A stretch of DNA of 64,000 nucleotides from Cephalotus follicularis (taxonomy: Eukaryota; Streptophyta; Magnoliopsida; Oxalidales; Cephalotaceae), in the NCBI GenBank assembly GCA_001972305.1, contig BDDD01001482.1, forward strand, positions 62,001 to 126,000, written 5' to 3'. The position numbers were made by a program, and so were the translations under genes. Positions 59,890 to 64,000 of the stretch are shown here, one piece after another. Numbering within the stretch: the stretch's first letter is position 1; each line of letters opens with the position of its first letter. The notes beneath the pieces were generated by a model. It searched no databases and had not been told where the DNA came from. It saw only the letters and a program-made list of their open reading frames with translations.

Positions 59890-59990
59890 AAGGGGGAGCT
59901 AATGTTTTCTGCCTTTTTGTAGTACTTTTTGATGCTATACAAAAAAGGGGGAGAATAAGCTCAAAATATATGTTAGTGTCAAAAGGGGAG
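59890..59990 (+). other. Multiple polypurine tracts of the Sirevirus
   Basis: AAGGGGGAG at 59890-59898, AAAAAAGGGGGAGA at 59941-59954 and AAAAGGGGAG at 59981-59990. Repeated tracts of this form upstream of the 3' LTR are an established Sirevirus hallmark. Confidence 0.88.
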
Positions 59991-60121
59991 AACAAAAGGG
60001 AAGTTTAGAGCTTAAACACAAAAGTTTATGTTAATTTGGAGAAAAGGCTCACATATTGGAGAAAATGTTCAAGGAAGCTAAACTTATGGCTTATTTGAAT
60101 ATTGCACACTCAATATCATCT

Positions 60122-60122
60122 N
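60122..60122. other. Assembly gap (single N) at the 3' LTR start
   Basis: Sequence jumps from the pre-LTR region into what corresponds to position 56926 of the 5' LTR, so about 256 bp of LTR start are missing here. The N probably marks a gap of unverified size. Confidence 0.9.
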
Positions 60123-60766
60123 GTCGATCCCTATCTCAAAGACATCGACGTCTTTAGGTGCCAAAGTTACAAGACATTTTCGTGCAATGACATCGACGCT
60201 TATCAGTAAAGACATCGACGCCTTTCCATGAACATCGACGCCTTTCTAGAGCAACCTGGATTTCCCAGAAAACACATCGACTCTCACAGAAGAAGTCGAA
60301 GAGATGTTCAAAGTGTCAATACCTGGAGATTTCCCAGAAATGACATCGACGCCTTTTGAAAGAAGTCGACGTCTTTTTAAATAAACAAGACCCGGGAAAC
60401 CAGGAACGGCTAGTTCAAGCACTACAACGGCTATCAGCTACAAAGACATCGACGCCTTTTTGAAAGAAGCTGACGTCTTTATACCAGCAGAGACTATATT
60501 CAAAGATTGCAACTATACATTTATTAATCAAAAGCTTACACAATTCATGCAACGACTACAAACCTTTTATGGCTATAAAAGGAAGACTGAAACCTCTGAG
60601 AACAAGAAGAGAAGAACATCATACATACAAAGATCAAGCAAAACAAACATACAAAGATCAAATAAAATTCAAAGTTCCTTCGAAAGGCTTTCTCTTCACA
60701 CTTTAAGCTATTTTCTTGTTCTCACTGAATTGAGCAATTATATCTTGTAATATCCAACCTGTGAGA
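60123..60766 (+). repeat. Partial 3' LTR of the Sirevirus derivative
   Basis: Aligns with 56927-57591. It lacks one 21-bp palindrome unit present at about 57018-57038 and breaks off at CCTGTGAGAG, where gypsy H resumes. The final 240 bp of the LTR are missing, so no target duplication can be tested. Confidence 0.88.
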
Positions 60767-60844
60767 GAATGGTAGAGACCTACCTCAGTAACGGAGATAG
60801 AAGCGATAAGAGAATGGTAGAGACCTACCTCAGTAGCGGAGATA
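60764..60844 (+). repeat. 45-bp tandem duplication at the Sirevirus/H junction
   Basis: AGAGAATGGTAGAGACCTAC and the following 16 bases (60764-60799) recur at 60809-60844 with one change, separated by GAAGCGATA. The repeated sequence is gypsy H pol. Confidence 0.92.
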
Positions 60845-62953
60845 CGGAGTTTTCTGGGACTAGCAGGCTATTATTGAAGGTTTGTTGAGAATTTCTCTCG
60901 TATTGCGAACCCTCTCACAAGGTTGACACGGAAGAATGTAAAGTTTGAGTGGTTCGACCAATGCGAGAAGAGTTTCTTGGAGTTGAAAGAAAGACTAATG
61001 AATGCCCCGATATTAGCATTACCGACTGAATCATAAAGTTTTGTGTTGTATAGTGATGCATCTCAGAAAGGACTTGGTTGTGTGCTGATGCAACAAGGAA
61101 AAGTTATTGCCTATGCTTCCAGACAGCTTAAAGCACATGAACAGAATTATCCTACGCATGATATGGAATTGGCCGCAGTTATCTTCACGCTGAAGATTTG
61201 GAGACGCTATCTATATGGATCGAAGTGTGAAATCTTCACCGACCACAAAAGCCTCAAGTATATTTTCACCCAAAAGGAGTTAAACATGTGGCAAAGGAGA
61301 TGGTTAGAGCTTATCAAAGATTACGATTGCACCATTCAATACCATCCGGGTAAAGCGAATGTTGTGGCAGAAGCCCTAAGTCAAAAAAGTACAGGGAACT
61401 TGGCAATGATGATCACTAAACAGGAAGAATTGGTAAGAGATTTCCAACGGATGAACTTGGAAGTGATAAGACAAGAAGAAGGGGCTTCCCTATTTCAAGT
61501 CATAGCACAACCTTCTCTAGTTGAGAGAATAAAGCAAAGTCATTTTGAGGACTTCGAATTTGGGGAAATAGCATAGGGAGTAAAGAATGGAAAAGTATCG
61601 CGCTTCAACTTGGGAGCCGACAACGTATTGAGATTCGATACAAGATTATGTGTTCCAGCTAAGGCAGAATTGAAAGAGGAACTAATGACAGAAGCACATA
61701 ATTCAAATTTCTCAGTACACCCTGGAAGTACAAAGATGTATAGAGATTTGCGAGATCTCTATTGGTGGAATAATATGAAAAGAGAAATTGCAGACTTTGT
61801 GTCAAGATGTCTTGTTTGTCAACAAGTGAAAGCTGAGCATCAGTTGCCGAAAGGAACCTTACAGTCGCTTCCCATACCATAATGGAAGTGGGAGCATATT
61901 AGTATGGACTTCGTGACAGGACTACCAAGGACCGCTAAAGGGAATAATGCAATATGGGTGATTGTGGATCGTTTAACGAAGTCGGCTCATTTTCTACCGA
62001 TAAAAGACAGTCATTCATTGAGTCAACTAGCCAGCATTTATGAACAAGAGATCATCAGACTACATGGTGTACCAGTATCGATCGTTTCGGATCGAGATCC
62101 CCGTTTCACATCACGCTTTTGGAAGAGTTTACAGAATGCTTTGGGTACAAGGTTGAATTTCAGTACGGCGTACCATCCGCAAACAGACGGGCAATCAGAA
62201 CGGACTATACAGACATTGGAAGATATGTTATGTGCTTGTGTTATAGATTTCCAAGGGAATTGGGAACAACATGTCACTCTGATTGAGTTTGCTTACAACA
62301 ACAGTTTCTAAGCAAGCATACAGATAGCACCTTTTGAAGCTCTTTATGGACGAAGATGTCGAACGCCTATCTGTTGAAAAGAGGTAGGAGAACGGAAGTT
62401 ATTGGGACCAGAAATGGTACAAGTAACTACCGAAAAAGTGAAACTGATACGGAAACGCCTCTTAACGGCGCAAAGTAGACAGAAGAGCTATGCGGACAAG
62501 AGACGAAGAGAGTTACAGTTGGAAATGGGAGATCGCGTTTTTCTCAAGGTATCTCCATGGAAAGGAGTGATGCGGTTTGGCAAGAAGGGAAAGCTTAGTC
62601 CCCGATACATTGGACCATATGAGATTTTGGAAAAGATAGGAGAAGTTGAGTATAGGCTTGCCTTGCCACCCAGTCAATCTCATGTACACAACGTATTCCA
62701 TGTATCGCTACTACGGAAATATATGGCCAACCCATCTCATGTTCTAAGAGTTGAGCCTATTCAAGTGCATGAAGACTTGTCATACAATGAGCAACCAGTG
62801 GAGATCCTGGATTACAAAGAACAAGTCCTGCGGACCAAGACCATTCTGTTAGTAAAAATTTTATAGAAAAACCACGAAGTTGAAGAAGCCACCTGGGAGT
62901 TAGAAGACACCATGAGACAAGAGTACCCTCATCCTTTTAAGTCTAATGTATAA
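60767..62953 (+). pseudogene. Gypsy H RNase H, integrase and chromodomain
   Basis: It resumes in the RT connection (SVAEIRSFLGLAGYY). RNase H at 61043-61380 has [19 protein letters not shown] and [11 protein letters not shown]; the last acidic box reads NVVAEALSQ, an aspartate-to-glutamate change. Integrase has the zinc block (HNSNFSVHPGSTKMYRDL, CLVCQQ), then [22 protein letters not shown] and [11 protein letters not shown]. The C-terminus (YADKRRRELQLEMGDRVFL, HVHNVFHVSLLRKY) ends in a chromodomain (QPVEILDYKEQVLRTKTI through NHEVEEATWELEDTM). From 61043 to 62953 all segments share one frame, with stops at about 61574, 61880, 62309, 62374 and 62864 and no frameshift. Confidence 0.94.
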
Positions 62954-62978
62954 CAAATTTTGAGGACAAAATTTTTGT

Positions 62979-62991
62979 AAGGAGGGTAGAT
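62979..62991 (+). other. Polypurine tract of gypsy H
   Basis: AAGGAGGGTAGAT immediately before the 3' LTR start at 62992. Confidence 0.9.
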
Positions 62992-64000
62992 TGTAATGAC
63001 CCAAATTTCCATGTAAGATATTAATTATGGAAAATGATTGCTTGTATGTATTTTGGCAAATAGTTCAAGGGACCTGTAGTATGACCCTATGCTCGGGGGC
63101 TTCGGGGGTTCCGATCCCCGGTGAGCGGACGGGGGCTCCCGCTGACCCGTCAGCAGGCAGGGGCTCGGGGGCTACGCCCCCGGAAGAAAATGGAATTTGG
63201 CTAAGTGATGAGAAGGACAAACTATCTTAAGCGCCGACAGTTCCACTTCAAGCGTCGACACTTGGGTAGTAACGGATGACGCTTAGACCCCTTCTATCTG
63301 GGCTTTAAACCAGAGCAACGGTAAATTGGTCAAAGCCCTCACACCGGCGACGCTTACGAGAAAGAGTCGACGCTTTGGGCAACGGACGACGCTCTAATTT
63401 TAAACGTCGACGCATTGAAGTCAAGTGTGTTAGTTGACCTGGACGAAAACTTAATGCAGCGACGCTTTGTAAGAAAGCGTCAGCGCTTTAGTCGGGATAG
63501 AAGTGAAAAACTCAGGTCAAGCCCATGACCGGCGACGCTTAGAAAGAAAACGTCGACGCTTTGAGCTACAGACAAAATGCAAAATCTGACTTTTTGGCAT
63601 TTTGTGAGTGAAAATCTTTAATTTTGGACACGTGGTAGGCCAGAGGAGGATGATATGGGATGTTATCAGGTGATCTAACAAGTGTCATCACTTGGATTGG
63701 TTGAATTTGAGCACATGGGCTCCCAAGAGAGAGAGTTGAGTTGTGTGAGAAAGGGAGAAGACTTGCCTCCCAAGAAATCCTTCTATTTAATGGCAAAGAG
63801 GGTTGAACTCAGTCACTTTGACTAAGAAAGAAAGTACTCCTGCTGAGAGTGAAGTGGAGAATTCGTGGAGAGCAAGAGAGAAAGAAATTCTAAAGCAAAG
63901 TTAGGAATTCCTATACCCATTTATGTCAATGCTTCCTCTGTTTTGATTCCAATTTTACAGCAGATTGTTCTATTGATATCATGCTCAATTCTTGATTAAT
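62992..64000 (+). repeat. 3' LTR of gypsy H (continues past the window)
   Basis: Matches 49981-50466 and then 52504 onward without the solo LTR, showing the pre-insertion state of that site. It contains the GC block (63090-63183) and GCGTCGACGC-type words (63228-63560). Confidence 0.95.

Larger units (their letters stand above)
56670..60766 (+). mobile_element. Sirevirus derivative with only an envelope-like ORF
   Basis: 5' LTR 56670-57840, then a spacer with further TCGA words (57850-58025), an envelope-like ORF (58246-59583), repeated polypurine tracts (59890-59990), an N at 60122 and a partial 3' LTR (60123-60766). Neither a tRNA primer site nor gag or pol is visible. The likely origin is deletion of gag-pol from a Sirevirus, although sequence lost at the N cannot be excluded for the LTR start. 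It is nested in the RT of gypsy H. The overlapping LTR segments differ at roughly a dozen positions in 640 bp plus one 21-bp unit. Confidence 0.85.
49981..64000 (+). mobile_element. Gypsy H (chromovirus), hosting two insertions
   Basis: A plus-strand element: 5' LTR 49981-54362, primer site, pre-gag ORF, gag, protease, RNase H, integrase, chromodomain, polypurine tract, and the start of the 3' LTR at 62992, which continues past the window. A C-family solo LTR sits in the 5' LTR and a Sirevirus derivative sits in pol. The RT core (about 600 bp) is missing at the Sirevirus site. The first 100 bp of the two LTRs differ at about five positions. Confidence 0.92.

Overview
This window is plant nuclear DNA, almost certainly from an angiosperm and plausibly a eudicot; the species cannot be named from the sequence. 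I find no convincing host gene, tRNA, rRNA or CRISPR array. Essentially all 64 kb is nested, decayed retrotransposons: Ty3/gypsy chromoviruses, Ty1/copia elements including Sirevirus-type ones, and one L1-type LINE. The plant assignment rests on Tekay-like chromoviruses with C-terminal chromodomains, Sirevirus hallmarks (repeated AAGGGGGAG polypurine tracts and an envelope-like ORF), a tRNA-Met-type TGGTATCAGAGC primer site, and CpG-poor, AT-rich LTRs of 1-3 kb. A single N at 60122 shows that this is an assembled scaffold.

Layout. 1-1450: deleted Sirevirus-type copia (minus; LTR fused to RT) inside the 3' LTR of gypsy element B. 1451-18557: gypsy B (minus), whose 5' LTR is split by a complete Tekay-like gypsy A (5853-16182, minus, 5-bp duplication ATAAC). 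18558-26372: copia F (plus), into whose 5' LTR B inserted. 26373-29510: copia E (minus), into whose 3' LTR F inserted. The inferred order on the left side is E, then F, then B, then A and the Sirevirus fragment.

29511-42022 is a patchwork: a B-like LTR, a LINE 3' end carrying a solo LTR (31833-32451, duplication GTATG), a Sirevirus RT/RNase H remnant, an unrelated 2.3-kb LTR, an F-type LTR with leader, then a B-like LTR abutting an A-type LTR in opposite orientation. 42023-49980 is a decayed F-type copia containing the 3' half of gypsy C (44660-48348). 49981-64000 is gypsy H (plus). Its 5' LTR holds a solo LTR of the C family (50467-52498, duplication GAAAG), and its pol is broken by a Sirevirus derivative carrying only an envelope-like ORF (56670-60766).

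The most striking signal is not a gene. At least six LTR families, from both superfamilies, carry loosely spaced arrays of 10-18 bp TCGA-centred palindromes. Each family has its own word: GCGTCGACGC, RACRTCGAYGTY or CAGTCGACTG. Two related gypsy LTR families (A and C) carry different words at an equivalent LTR position. Clustered palindromes are an established feature of Sirevirus LTRs; their spread into chromovirus and other copia LTRs here, and the word replacement, deserve a closer look.

Coding regions are mostly pseudogenes. The best preserved are a Sirevirus RT fragment (1-387), the A nucleocapsid-protease-RT segment (11033-12268), the C chromodomain region (45296-45727), a pre-gag coiled-coil ORF in H (54411-54821), and the H gag-pol frame, which is broken by stop codons but in the sampled segments shows no frameshift.
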